Source: Bacillota bacterium (GTDB taxonomy: Bacteria > Bacillota > Clostridia > Lachnospirales > Lachnospiraceae). Taken from it: DNA of 64,000 nucleotides. The notes under the pieces are model-generated. The model worked only from the letters and a program-made list of their open reading frames with translations. It was not told where the DNA came from and made no database searches. Location: assembly GCA_023386815.1 (NCBI GenBank), contig JAEWIZ010000026.1:124001-188000 (forward strand), written 5' to 3'. Below are positions 33,106 through 42,527 of this stretch, in pieces. The stretch's first letter is position 1, and each line of letters opens with the position of its first letter. Both the position numbers and the translations under genes were made by a program.

Positions 33106-34980
33106 CTATCTCTTAGCGGATGCTATAATTACACGGACTCTTCCTCCATTGTTCATTGGTTTATCATAGTAAGCTCTAACATCATATTTAGACAGATTCT
33201 TAACTTTATCTAAGGTGGTAAGTACATATTCTTTATCAAGATACAGGTACACGCTGTAATTATCAGCTAAGGTATATTTGGTATTATTAGATTGAACAGT
33301 GGTAATACCGATGGAGGAAACAGTAACACCAGTTAAAGCATAGCTGGATTCTAAGCCATCACTGCCTAGTACAAAACCGCTTGGGCCTTCTGTGAGATTT
33401 AAGGAACTTAATGTATCTGTTGAAATGCTATTTGTTTTACCCTCAATGATGTATTTATAAGTAATATTTGTTGAATTCGTAAGGCCATAGCCAGTGTAGA
33501 TACCATAGGAGTCCAAATCTCCTGTAGCACCGTTTAAGATTAACTCAGAGATCTGACCGATTTTATTTAAGGAGTAATATAATACGGAGGAAGAACCTAA
33601 GCTTGCATTAGCCAAACGTTCCGGTTTTACACTAATATATTTCCCCTTTTTCAAATCCAGAATTTTAACATCAGACGATAAAGCCGTATGACCCAGGGTA
33701 TATCCGCTTTTGTCAAAGGTATAATTAGTAAATGCTGCAGGTGCTGATACATAGCTGCTGATCGTGGCTGAACCATCAACGAATTTCACTTGTATCAGAT
33801 TTCCTTCTGCTAAGTATAAGGTATCAGAATTATAGTCCTGGGTATATTCATTGCCGGAGGCATCGACAAAGGTAACATAATCCGTACTTTTATAGTTGCC
33901 ATCTTTATCCTCTACGATATGAGTACCGGTACTTAGTACATATCCAGACATAGTAACGTTATACTCATCAATATCCACTACACCAACTACGGTGTTATCC
34001 TTACCTAACAGAATAGTAACAAGGTCGCCTTTCTTTACGTCTCCCATTGCAGAGAATTTTAAGGAAACATCTGTATCTGCGAAGCTATAGTCTTTGCCGC
34101 TGATGGTTACGGAGGTTGGTGAGGTATAATTCGGATTGATTGAGGAAACAGTACCTGTCACCTTATCATCATATACGTAAATTGCCTTAAAGTTTTCTGA
34201 GTAATATAAAACATCATAGGAATTTATATCAGAAAAACTACAAGCCTTACCGTCCTTGTAAAATTTAGCTATACCAGTTCCAAACGGTATTTCGGAACCC
34301 CAATCCCCAGTTACGATAATAGGTCCTTCAAGTCCTTTATTCATGAGTGAGAGATAATCAATATTACCCTTAGAATCCAAGGTATAACCCAGTACAGAAG
34401 CATATGTAGTGCCTGACTTGTTGGTCGCATTTAAAGTATTGTAAAATAAATTCATGCAATCACTTACAGTCAGTTTTTCAGTTCTGTCTTTTGTAATATT
34501 TGTATCTAACTTTTTTGAGGTATAAAGCTTCATAAGGGCACTAATTTTACTTCCGCTAAAATCACTGTCACTGTAGCCTAAAAGTTTTAATACACTATAA
34601 ACTGCTTCCGCAAGAGTGATGCCTTGGGTGGGTTTGAAAGTGCCATTCAAGTAGCCAGTCATCCATCCCTGATTTACTGCGGTCTGAATATATCCAGAGG
34701 CCCAATAGTTCTTTTTCACATCTTTAAACAGTGAGACATTACTTTCACTGGATACTCCTTCTTTGAGTGTAGATAAATTTACTAGCATTTGAGAAAATCG
34801 TGATCTTGTTACTACACTAGACAAAGAAGCGTCGCTGCCCTCGTCGGTTTCCATGATGCCAAGGGCATTAATTACTTCCGATGCGCGGCTTGCGGCAGTT
34901 ACACGGGACTCTGTAAGTGGAGTTAACCCAACTGCAGCAAATAGTATGAAACACAGTATGATTGCTAACTTTTTTTGCAT
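33106..34980 (-). CDS. SLH-domain cell-surface protein
   Basis: A 624-aa secreted protein. Signal peptide at residues 1-30 (ending TAAS), then S-layer homology repeats to about residue 215, which anchor proteins to the cell wall (FKDVKKNYWASGYIQTAVNQ and GWMTGYLNGTFKPTQGITLA are typical). The remaining ~400 residues look like a beta-rich repeat region (SGKDYSFADTDVSL..., VTISGKDY) without a recognised catalytic domain. The ATG at 34980 follows AAGGAG. It is 85 bp from the efflux operon, same strand, but not obviously coupled. Confidence 0.88.
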   Translation of the reverse strand: MQKKLAIILCFILFAAVGLTPLTESRVTAASRASEVINALGIMETDEGSDASLSSVVTRSRFSQMLVNLSTLKEGVSSESNVSLFKDVKKNYWASGYIQTAVNQGWMTGYLNGTFKPTQGITLAEAVYSVLKLLGYSDSDFSGSKISALMKLYTSKKLDTNITKDRTEKLTVSDCMNLFYNTLNATNKSGTTYASVLGYTLDSKGNIDYLSLMNKGLEGPIIVTGDWGSEIPFGTGIAKFYKDGKACSFSDINSYDVLYYSENFKAIYVYDDKVTGTVSSINPNYTSPTSVTISGKDYSFADTDVSLKFSAMGDVKKGDLVTILLGKDNTVVGVVDIDEYNVTMSGYVLSTGTHIVEDKDGNYKSTDYVTFVDASGNEYTQDYNSDTLYLAEGNLIQVKFVDGSATISSYVSAPAAFTNYTFDKSGYTLGHTALSSDVKILDLKKGKYISVKPERLANASLGSSSVLYYSLNKIGQISELILNGATGDLDSYGIYTGYGLTNSTNITYKYIIEGKTNSISTDTLSSLNLTEGPSGFVLGSDGLESSYALTGVTVSSIGITTVQSNNTKYTLADNYSVYLYLDKEYVLTTLDKVKNLSKYDVRAYYDKPMNNGGRVRVIIASAKR

Positions 34981-35214
34981 TTCTTTTCTCCTTATGAAAA
35001 AATTTAGATAATTGCAATACTTTAAAAGGTAAAATATGGCTTCTATAACTTTAATATTTTATAAAGAATTCGTCAACTTAAATTAGATTAGAAATTGATT
35101 ATAAAGATTGATGTCAATGATATGAATTGATTATATTATAGAAGCGATTACATTCATCCATTGCTATGGTAGCATAGGAATATAAACTATAGATTAAGTT
35201 TTTTGATTAACCTG

Positions 35215-35243
35215 TTGACAAGATGCAACTTGTATCATATAGT
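35215..35243 (+). promoter_or_regulatory. Sigma-A promoter immediately before a terminator-like hairpin
   Basis: TTGACA (35215-35220), 17 bp, TATAGT (35238-35243). Expected start near 35250, at the first base of the hairpin at 35251. Confidence 0.7.
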
Positions 35244-35250
35244 AAACACA

Positions 35251-35292
35251 AACAAGCAGTGAGGCGAGTCCTTACTGCTTGTTTTGTTTTTT
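35251..35292 (+). terminator. Leader hairpin with T tract upstream of the soluble MCP gene
   Basis: AACAAGCAGT (35251-35260) pairs with ACTGCTTGTT (35274-35283), with an inner AGG/CCT pairing, followed by TTGTTTTTT. It would end a transcript of only about 40 bases, or act as a 5' stabilising hairpin or attenuator for the gene at 35369. Confidence 0.6.
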
Positions 35293-35368
35293 GCCTGAAA
35301 AGGATGTTGATATAGGCAATTTTCAAATTAGGATAAATCAGGGTGAAGGGAACAAAGGAGGGCTTTTT

Positions 35369-36883
35369 ATGAACTTGATGAGAAAACGTGCAAAAGTTAT
35401 AAAAATGAATGGTGAAATTGGGGAGATTGAGAGCACCATTCAACAATTAGTGAATGGAAATCTTGATATCACCATGCAAATGGAACAGTTTGACCTATTG
35501 GGCAATCTGGCCATTGATATTCAACAGATCAGTACAGCATTTAACGGATATATTAACGAAATATCCCATGTATTGTCTCATTTGTCTGCTGGCAATATGG
35601 CAGTGTCCTTTGACAAGGACGTTCACTATCAGGGCGACTTTGTTCCGATTAAAAATGCCCTACATAAAATAAAACATTCTTTAAATAAATCCTTTGAAGA
35701 AATAAATGATTTAACTCATGAAGTAGACAGACTCTGTGATCAGGTAGAAAATGGATCAAATCAAATCACACAGAATGCTATTGATCAAGCAGAGCTAATA
35801 AATAATCTCTCTGGAACTATTTATGAGATTACCAGGCAGACAACCATCAATACACAGAATGTTAGGAAAGCTGCTGAGGATATTAACACGATTCAAACAG
35901 AGGCCAAAGTTGGCAGAGAGTATATCGAGCAGATGGTTGATTCCATTAAGAAAGTACAAAGTTCCTCCCAGGATATTTCAAGTATTATATCCATTATTGA
36001 TGAAATGGCAAATCAATCCAAGCTGTTAGCCTTGAATGCGTCCATTGAAGCAGCGAGAGCGGGTGAAGCAGGAAGGGGCTTTTCCATCGTAGCGAATGAA
36101 GTTGGGATACTGGCTCAAAAAAGTGCTGATGCAGTAAAGCAGACCACGGAACTAATCAATCACAGTATCCTTACAGCAAAAGAAAGCTCAAGAATTGCAC
36201 AAAAAACCTCAGAAAGCTTTAAAAGCATCCAGGGGTCTATCGAGAGTGTGACCACCCTTTGTGAAGAGGTAGCGGAGGCTTCCGAAGAACAAACAAACCG
36301 CTTAAAGCATACCTCTGACATTATTTCAGATATCTCCGGAGTTGTTCAAAATAATGCAGCCTATGCTGAAGAAAATTGCGCCGGGGTAACGGAACTATCA
36401 GAGCTAACCTCAAAGCTGCGTGCCATCATGAGCAGATACCGGCTAGCAAAACAGGGTGATACAGTAAAAATAGTAAATAACAGTCAGCTAGATAAGGAAG
36501 TACAGGAAAGACTCTTTTCCTTATTAGAGAAGGCTACTACCACGAAGGAAGTAGATACCGTATTGGAGAATATCATAAAGGATCAAAAGGACTTTGAATG
36601 TCTCTATGTAATTGATTCGTTAGGCAAACAGCTAAGCCATACCATCATGAACCCGGAAATTATAGCAGAACAGGATGAAAACTTCAAACCTGCAATGCCC
36701 GGCGATTACCACGGCGAAAAGAAATATTACCGTCAGGCGATTAAAAATGCAAATGAATGGTACGTCTCCGTAGATTATATCTCCACAGCAACCGGAGGTC
36801 TATGCAAAACCCTATCCTACGCCTACGAGGCACAGGACAAAAAAACCTACGTAATCTGCGTCGACCTAATCTGCAAATACTAA
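35369..36883 (+). CDS. Soluble methyl-accepting chemotaxis protein with C-terminal sensor
   Basis: A 504-aa chemoreceptor without membrane helices, so probably cytoplasmic. The N-terminal ~130 residues are HAMP-like, followed by the signalling hairpin with EAARAGEAGRGFSIVANEVG near residue 230. After residue ~385 comes a separate domain of about 120 residues (KKYYRQAIKNANEWYVSVDY, STATGGLCKTLSYAY) that resembles a Cache/PDC-type ligand domain. ATG 35369 follows AAAGGAGGG; the longer frame through the leader hairpin is rejected. Confidence 0.85.
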   Translation: MNLMRKRAKVIKMNGEIGEIESTIQQLVNGNLDITMQMEQFDLLGNLAIDIQQISTAFNGYINEISHVLSHLSAGNMAVSFDKDVHYQGDFVPIKNALHKIKHSLNKSFEEINDLTHEVDRLCDQVENGSNQITQNAIDQAELINNLSGTIYEITRQTTINTQNVRKAAEDINTIQTEAKVGREYIEQMVDSIKKVQSSSQDISSIISIIDEMANQSKLLALNASIEAARAGEAGRGFSIVANEVGILAQKSADAVKQTTELINHSILTAKESSRIAQKTSESFKSIQGSIESVTTLCEEVAEASEEQTNRLKHTSDIISDISGVVQNNAAYAEENCAGVTELSELTSKLRAIMSRYRLAKQGDTVKIVNNSQLDKEVQERLFSLLEKATTTKEVDTVLENIIKDQKDFECLYVIDSLGKQLSHTIMNPEIIAEQDENFKPAMPGDYHGEKKYYRQAIKNANEWYVSVDYISTATGGLCKTLSYAYEAQDKKTYVICVDLICKY

Positions 36884-36940
36884 CTATATATACTCTGCCC
36901 CAATACGGGCATATAGTGCAAGAGTATTAATCAATAATCA

Positions 36941-36981
36941 GAGTAGTAATCTAACAAGGTGAGTAGTAATTGAAACAAGGT
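36941..36981. repeat. Tandem direct repeat of about 20 bp
   Basis: GAGTAGTAATCTAACAAGGT at 36941-36960 is followed at once by GAGTAGTAATTGAAACAAGGT at 36961-36981. It lies just outside the large inverted repeat at 37000. Confidence 0.75.
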
Positions 36982-36999
36982 AAGGTCACAACCAATCGC

Positions 37000-37119
37000 A
37001 ATGAAGCTGAGGGCATCTATGTTCAGATGGCGCAGACCGGCATCTAGTGTTTGCCTGCCTTTGGCAAACACTGGATGGTAAGGCAAGTCCAGATGAATAT
37101 AGATGCCCTCAGCTTCATT
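37000..37119. repeat. 120-bp structured inverted repeat between convergent genes
   Basis: The outer arms 37000-37030 and 37089-37119 pair over about 30 bp with few mismatches (AATGAAGCTGAGGGCATCTAT and its complement). Inside, AGTGTTTGCC and GGCAAACACT form a second hairpin (37041-37077). No T tract follows. It could be a terminator region for the convergent genes or a small non-autonomous mobile element. Confidence 0.7.
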
Positions 37120-37146
37120 TCAATACCTATACCTTGTACACACAAA

Positions 37147-39645
37147 TCACTGATACTGTGCCCGAATCTCAATCAACCGCACCTCAAAAGGTTCCAATTC
37201 ACAAGAGACTGTCAAACGGTTATTCTCTACCGACAGTCTTCTTTTTTTGACTAAAGGGACGGACACAGACTTTAGATAATTGATATCATCCTGTGTCTCC
37301 AGAGGTAGTGCACCAAGCTCGGCCCATTTGTCAAAAGCACTCCCGTGCTCCCGGTTAATGATAGTTTCTGTCAGGATATATTCACTGTTTTCCACATCCG
37401 CAAGAGGAATTACATATTTTCGCCGCTTCATATTTGGGAAGGGAGTGTAACGATTGGTAAAAGTCATATCAAATAGCTCACCGGAAGCATATAAGTCAGA
37501 GAAATGCTGATAGTTATATAAGATGATCTGAAAGCATTCGCTTTCCTTCGTAATAAAATAACCATCCCCCCGACCAATCAAACGGTTGCCCAGTTTGCTA
37601 AGCAGACGATAAGCGTAGTAGGGGGGCTTTTTGATACCGTTATAGGTATACATACCTAACCCACCATGGAATAGTTCACCGGACATTTTAACCTCCTCAA
37701 TAAAATCAGATAAGGTCCAATAACCAAAGCTATCAATATGGTCATAGTTTTCCAGGATGTTTTTTACCACATAGGAGGCTTTAAATACGGTATCGTTGAG
37801 TAGTTCCCGGTGTGAAATGGAGGAGTTCCACTCCATCATGTAGATCGTATCGACGTCCCAATGATTTTCCTTTGCATTTCGCCTCAGCTTATAAATACAT
37901 TCCCGCAGAGCATCCGGAGATTTTTGATAAACCATTCTGGAGAAGGTTTGTGCTTCTGAAGATAGATGATTGGCAGCAGCTGCTAAGGGGTAGAAGTGGA
38001 AATTTAAAAATGCCGGAACGCAGTCATTTTCTTTACATAAATGAAGAAAAGTACTAATCCATTCGCCATCCTGCATTGTAGTGGGGAGTACGGATGGTGC
38101 CCCGAAATTAATATTTGGATTACATTTTTTAACCGTCTGATAGGTCTCTTTATAAAAATTGAAATAATTTTCTACGGTTCCCAGGCCAAACATAAAATCA
38201 GGGCTATCCGGTTCATTCCATAAGCTGAAAGGCCAACGCTCCACCTCTTTTGAACTATAGCGGCTTTCCAAATGAAGTACCAATTCACGGATAAGATAAT
38301 TCCACTTATCCAGATCCTTTGGCATACTGATAAAGGACTCCGTATAAAACATGGTTCTGGAGGTGTCTTTTGCTAAGGCCTTGGGCATAAAGGAAAACTG
38401 CATAAAAGGTCTTAGGTTAATGGATAAGAGAAAATCGATCACCATATCAATATAGGCATAATTAAGTTGTGGAGTACCATCCGCCAGCTCGGAATATACC
38501 ATCATATCATCATCCAGTATTCCATGGAATTTAATATATTGAAAGCCGATTTCCTCCTGCAGCTCTCTCAGCATCCTCTGATTTTCTGCGAATAGGATAT
38601 GCTTCGCCTTTCCAATGGAGGTGGTATATCGGAATTGATGCTTTAGATGAAAGCCTTTTTGTATTACGCAGACGGGTGCTACCTCAATGATTTGTGCCGG
38701 TGCATCGCTAAGCTGTAGGAGTGTATCAGGTGTATCCAAATACTGTGTTAAAATACCCAAGTAATTATGGTGGAAAGAATCAGAGTCGGAGGTCTGATAG
38801 ATAAACTCCGTCGGACTGGAAGGCTGCGCTAATAGATTCTTACGGTATTTGCTTGGTAGTTCTCCATAGATTTCTTTAAATGCAGCCACAAAGGAACGGG
38901 TATTTGGAAAGCCATTTTTTTCTGCCAGCAAATCTATGGAGATAGCAGGATTGCTTAGTTCCTCCACTGCATGACTAATACGAACGCTGTTCATATACTC
39001 CGTAAAGGTAGTCCCAATGTAGTCTTTAAATATCTTAGACATATAGGGTACGGTAAGATAAAACTCAGAAGCCAAGTCACTTAAGGTAATGCCTTCGAAG
39101 TAGTGCTGGTTAATATAATGTAAAATCTCCTCCATACGAGAAATTTGGTTTTGCTGCATACTGGAATCAGAAGAGACCTCTGCTGGAAAGATTCTTATCA
39201 AATGATGAAGGATCGCATAGGCTAAGGATTTGTTCAGTAGTTCATTAACAGGATCCTCTGTGGAATTTGCACGAATCACTCGTGCCATCAAGGATTTTAA
39301 TGGAATAAAGGGCTTTTGATCCTGGCGGGTAACACTATTACAGTCAAAACGAAGGGCAGCTTCCTTCACCAAAGCGGGATCATATTTTGAAAGATCAATC
39401 GTGAGAATTGCCAGAATACACTCGTTATTCTTAATGGAATGGATATCGTAGGAGTTAATCAATATCATCTGATCCTTTTCCAGGTAATAGGTTTGTTCCT
39501 TTACCTGAATCTCTAACCTGCCTTCCAGAACATAGATCAGCTCAATATTCTTATGCCAGTGACGTTCCGATTTATTGTTTGTCTTAATGTAAGCTTGTAT
39601 CGGAGTTTTGGTTCGAAAAACAATTTCCTCATCCATAGTTGCCAT
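37147..39645 (-). CDS. AraC-type regulator fused to a GH39 glycosidase domain
   Basis: An 832-aa cytoplasmic fusion. Residues ~1-110 form a cupin sugar-sensing domain (WHKNIELIYVLEGRLEI), ~165-270 the two AraC helix-turn-helix motifs (ITLSDLASEFYLTVPYMSKI and IDLLAEKNGFPNTRSFVAAF), and ~290-780 a GH39 beta-xylosidase-like barrel with a C-terminal beta domain. The acid/base Glu478 (SLWNEPD) and nucleophile Glu605 (MMEWNSS) are present, so the hydrolase half may be active or may bind ligand. ATG 39645 follows AAGGA. Divergent from a sugar ABC operon, which it probably controls. Confidence 0.9.
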   Translation of the reverse strand: MATMDEEIVFRTKTPIQAYIKTNNKSERHWHKNIELIYVLEGRLEIQVKEQTYYLEKDQMILINSYDIHSIKNNECILAILTIDLSKYDPALVKEAALRFDCNSVTRQDQKPFIPLKSLMARVIRANSTEDPVNELLNKSLAYAILHHLIRIFPAEVSSDSSMQQNQISRMEEILHYINQHYFEGITLSDLASEFYLTVPYMSKIFKDYIGTTFTEYMNSVRISHAVEELSNPAISIDLLAEKNGFPNTRSFVAAFKEIYGELPSKYRKNLLAQPSSPTEFIYQTSDSDSFHHNYLGILTQYLDTPDTLLQLSDAPAQIIEVAPVCVIQKGFHLKHQFRYTTSIGKAKHILFAENQRMLRELQEEIGFQYIKFHGILDDDMMVYSELADGTPQLNYAYIDMVIDFLLSINLRPFMQFSFMPKALAKDTSRTMFYTESFISMPKDLDKWNYLIRELVLHLESRYSSKEVERWPFSLWNEPDSPDFMFGLGTVENYFNFYKETYQTVKKCNPNINFGAPSVLPTTMQDGEWISTFLHLCKENDCVPAFLNFHFYPLAAAANHLSSEAQTFSRMVYQKSPDALRECIYKLRRNAKENHWDVDTIYMMEWNSSISHRELLNDTVFKASYVVKNILENYDHIDSFGYWTLSDFIEEVKMSGELFHGGLGMYTYNGIKKPPYYAYRLLSKLGNRLIGRGDGYFITKESECFQIILYNYQHFSDLYASGELFDMTFTNRYTPFPNMKRRKYVIPLADVENSEYILTETIINREHGSAFDKWAELGALPLETQDDINYLKSVSVPLVKKRRLSVENNRLTVSCELEPFEVRLIEIRAQYQ

Positions 39646-39899
39646 AGAAGATTCCTTTCTTCGTTAAATGATAGTTTTACTCTTATATTTTATCATAAAG
39701 AAATGCAATTAGTAAATGAAATATGAAGTATATTAATATTATAAGCTTCATTATATGTAATATTTTAATGATAAGAAGCTGATTTGTGAAGCCGAAACAG
39801 AAAAAATATAAAAAACAACACCTTTTTACTTAACAAAGTCGATTATGGCTTGCTTCCCGTCCTGTTATAATTCTTATTATAGAAGAGGAGGTATGATAC

Positions 39900-41459
39900 A
39901 TGAGCGGTACACAGGACATGAATCGTGAAGTGCTTTTCGAAGCAAAAGATATCTGTAAAACCTTTGGACCAACGGTAGCACTCAGTCACGTTGACTTAAC
40001 CGTATACCGTGGCGAAATCCGTGGACTGATTGGTGAAAATGGGTCTGGGAAATCTACGATTTCATCCATTGCAGCAGGTATGCAACCGCCAACCAGCGGT
40101 GAGATGTATTTTAAGGGCCAACCGCATAAACCGGCAACTATGATTGAAGGAGCGAAGGCAGGCTTTGGGATGATCGTTCAGGAGACGGGAACCATCTCTG
40201 GAATCACCGTTGCACAGAATATTTTTCTAGGTAATGAGAGCTTATTTAAACAGCGTTGGCTTGGAAAGGGCAATAGGATTCTTGATAATTTCGGATTAAT
40301 CAGTACAAAGGCTATGAACAAAGCAGCAAAGGAAGCGCTGGAGAATATCGGATGCAGGAATATTGATCCGGCTGCCTATATAGATTCCTTGGATATGCAG
40401 GAAAGAAAATTGGTAGAGATAGCAAAGGTAATGTATAACGATCCTGAGGTCTTAGTGGTGGATGAGACGACTACTGCATTATCCCAGGCAGGTCGCGAGA
40501 TTATATATAATCTCATGAAAAAGATGAAAGAGCAGGGAAAGGCAGTTCTGTTTATTTCTCATGACTTAGAGGAAACCATGGAGCAATGCGACACCTTAAC
40601 CGTTCTTCGGGATGGTGTATTGATAGCAACTCTGGATAAGAAGGAGTTTGAAGCGCGTCTTGTGAAAAAACACATGGTAGGCCGAGAGATTGGGGAGCAT
40701 TATTATCGGATAGATCAGGAGTGTAATTTTGATAAAGAAGTAGTAATTAAGGTGGAAAATCTGACCACAGGGCGTGGATTACTGCAAAATATCAGCTTAG
40801 AGTTACATAAAGGTGAAATTCTTGGTATTGGTGGACTTTCACACTGCGGAATGCATGAACTGGGGCGGGCAATGTTTGGGGAAGAGCCTGTGGTAACAGG
40901 AAGGGTTCTCCATGCTCCAAGCAAAGAAGTGATTGACTCGGCAAGAACGGCCATGAAACATGAGATGGGTTATGTGTCAAAAATGCGTGATACAGAGGCC
41001 TTGGTGTTGACAGCCAGTGTTAGAGATAATATTGTGGGAGCCGGCTTTGATCAGGTTGAAAAGCACGGAATCATTACCTCGAAAGCAGAGAAGAGGTATG
41101 TGCAAAAACAAGTAGATTCTCTGCTAATTAAGTGCTCTTCCATGGATCAGCAGGTGAAAACCCTATCGGGTGGTAATAAACAAAAAGTAGTATTTGGCAA
41201 ATGGATTGGAAGAAATTCTAAGATTTTAATTCTGGATTGTCCTACCCGTGGTGTTGATATCGGAGTAAAGGCGGCCATGTATCATTTGATGGAAGATCTG
41301 AAAGCCCAGGGGCATTCTATATTAATGATTTCGGAGGAATTGACCGAGTTAATTGGAATGAGTGATCGACTTCTAATTATGAAGGATGGAAAGATTAACG
41401 GTGAGTTAAGGCGGGATGAGGTCTTTGATGAGAATAAGATCATTGAGTATATGATCTAA
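39900..41459 (+). CDS. Sugar ABC transporter ATPase, tandem-domain (RbsA/MglA type)
   Basis: A 519-aa protein with two nucleotide-binding domains. Domain 1: Walker A GENGSGKST, Walker B VLVVDETTTALS, but a poor signature (SLDMQERKLVEIAKV). Domain 2: degenerate Walker A (GGLSHCGMHELG), good signature LSGGNKQKV, and Walker B LILDCPTRGVD with Cys where the catalytic Glu is usual. Domain 1 should carry out hydrolysis, as in this family. ATG 39900 follows GAGGAGG. First gene of a CUT2 transporter operon divergent from the AraC-GH39 gene. Confidence 0.93.
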   Translation: MSGTQDMNREVLFEAKDICKTFGPTVALSHVDLTVYRGEIRGLIGENGSGKSTISSIAAGMQPPTSGEMYFKGQPHKPATMIEGAKAGFGMIVQETGTISGITVAQNIFLGNESLFKQRWLGKGNRILDNFGLISTKAMNKAAKEALENIGCRNIDPAAYIDSLDMQERKLVEIAKVMYNDPEVLVVDETTTALSQAGREIIYNLMKKMKEQGKAVLFISHDLEETMEQCDTLTVLRDGVLIATLDKKEFEARLVKKHMVGREIGEHYYRIDQECNFDKEVVIKVENLTTGRGLLQNISLELHKGEILGIGGLSHCGMHELGRAMFGEEPVVTGRVLHAPSKEVIDSARTAMKHEMGYVSKMRDTEALVLTASVRDNIVGAGFDQVEKHGIITSKAEKRYVQKQVDSLLIKCSSMDQQVKTLSGGNKQKVVFGKWIGRNSKILILDCPTRGVDIGVKAAMYHLMEDLKAQGHSILMISEELTELIGMSDRLLIMKDGKINGELRRDEVFDENKIIEYMI

Positions 41460-41509
41460 TGATTCGAATCATCGAAAGCCAAGTAATAGTAAGAATGGAG
41501 GAGAAATGA

Positions 41510-42472
41510 GTGAAGAGTACGAAAAATAAAGCTTCCATTAATTTGAAAGATAAGCTGATCAATTACATACCAATCATGGGTTTAATCTTAGTTACAGTAG
41601 TCTTTGCAATACTGACAGAGGGTAAGACGGTAAGCAGTATTAATTTAAAAATATTGACCAATCAGGTGATTCTAACAGCACTTGTTTCCATTGGAGCAGT
41701 ATTTTCTTTTTCCTGTGGTGCCTTCGACATGTCTCTTGGCGGATCCCTTTGCTTGTCAGCAATTACAGGAGCACTGGCAGGAATCAAATCAAATTCCATG
41801 GTTGTAATGATTCTTGTAACCTTTTTGGTATCAATGACGATTGCATTATTTAAAGGTTTTGTGGCATCCCGATTAAATTTGCCGATTTTTATTGTTACCA
41901 TAATCTTTGGCAGCTTCCTGTCAGCCATTGGATTGGTATTGCTGGGAAAAGAAACGACACTGTCGGTAGGCAAGATTGTTTCTATTAAAAATATGACAGT
42001 AATTAATATTGTATTCTTAGCAGGCTTTTTTCTGGTATCGCTGATACTTTTTAATTACACCAGAATCGGTAAATCTATGAAGCTCCAAGGAGGTAATGCT
42101 CTGGCGGCAGTCCAGTCCGGAATCAATACCAGAAAGAATACCTTGCTAGCTTTTGCGATGGCAGGACTTGGTGTTACGCTGGCTGCTATCGTTACCCTGC
42201 TGCGTACAAAGACAGCGACAGCAACGACAGGAGGTTCTATTGCAAATGACATGATGGTGGCAATTGTACTTGGGGGTATGCCCCTATCCGGCGGTTCCAG
42301 AAGTAAAATCAGTGCAGCCCTTGTAGGAGCCGCAACAATCACTATATTAAATAATGGATTAAGTGTTTACGGAGTAAGCAACGATTTGATTCAGATTGTG
42401 AGAGGTGTAATTTTCCTAATCGTTGTATTTATAACATCCATGTCCTATCGTACCAAGCTATTGCCAAGATAA
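41510..42472 (+). CDS. Sugar ABC transporter permease (RbsC type), first of two
   Basis: A 320-aa protein with about nine membrane helices of the BPD_transp_2 family. The start is GTG 41510 behind GGAGG; an ATG five bases earlier is out of frame and runs into a stop. The family loop GGNALAAVQSGINTRKNTLLAFAMAG is present near residues 200-225. It lies 50 bp after the ATPase gene. With the second permease at 43892 it probably forms a heterodimer. Confidence 0.9.
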   Translation: MKSTKNKASINLKDKLINYIPIMGLILVTVVFAILTEGKTVSSINLKILTNQVILTALVSIGAVFSFSCGAFDMSLGGSLCLSAITGALAGIKSNSMVVMILVTFLVSMTIALFKGFVASRLNLPIFIVTIIFGSFLSAIGLVLLGKETTLSVGKIVSIKNMTVINIVFLAGFFLVSLILFNYTRIGKSMKLQGGNALAAVQSGINTRKNTLLAFAMAGLGVTLAAIVTLLRTKTATATTGGSIANDMMVAIVLGGMPLSGGSRSKISAALVGAATITILNNGLSVYGVSNDLIQIVRGVIFLIVVFITSMSYRTKLLPR

Positions 42473-42527
42473 GATTTTAAAAGCCTGAGCTTTTTAAAAT
42501 ATGAACATTCTAAATATGAGGAGGATA

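Noticed and set aside
37000..37119. Simple intrinsic terminator
   Set aside because: No T tract on either strand and the structure is far larger than normal, so it is listed as a repeat instead.
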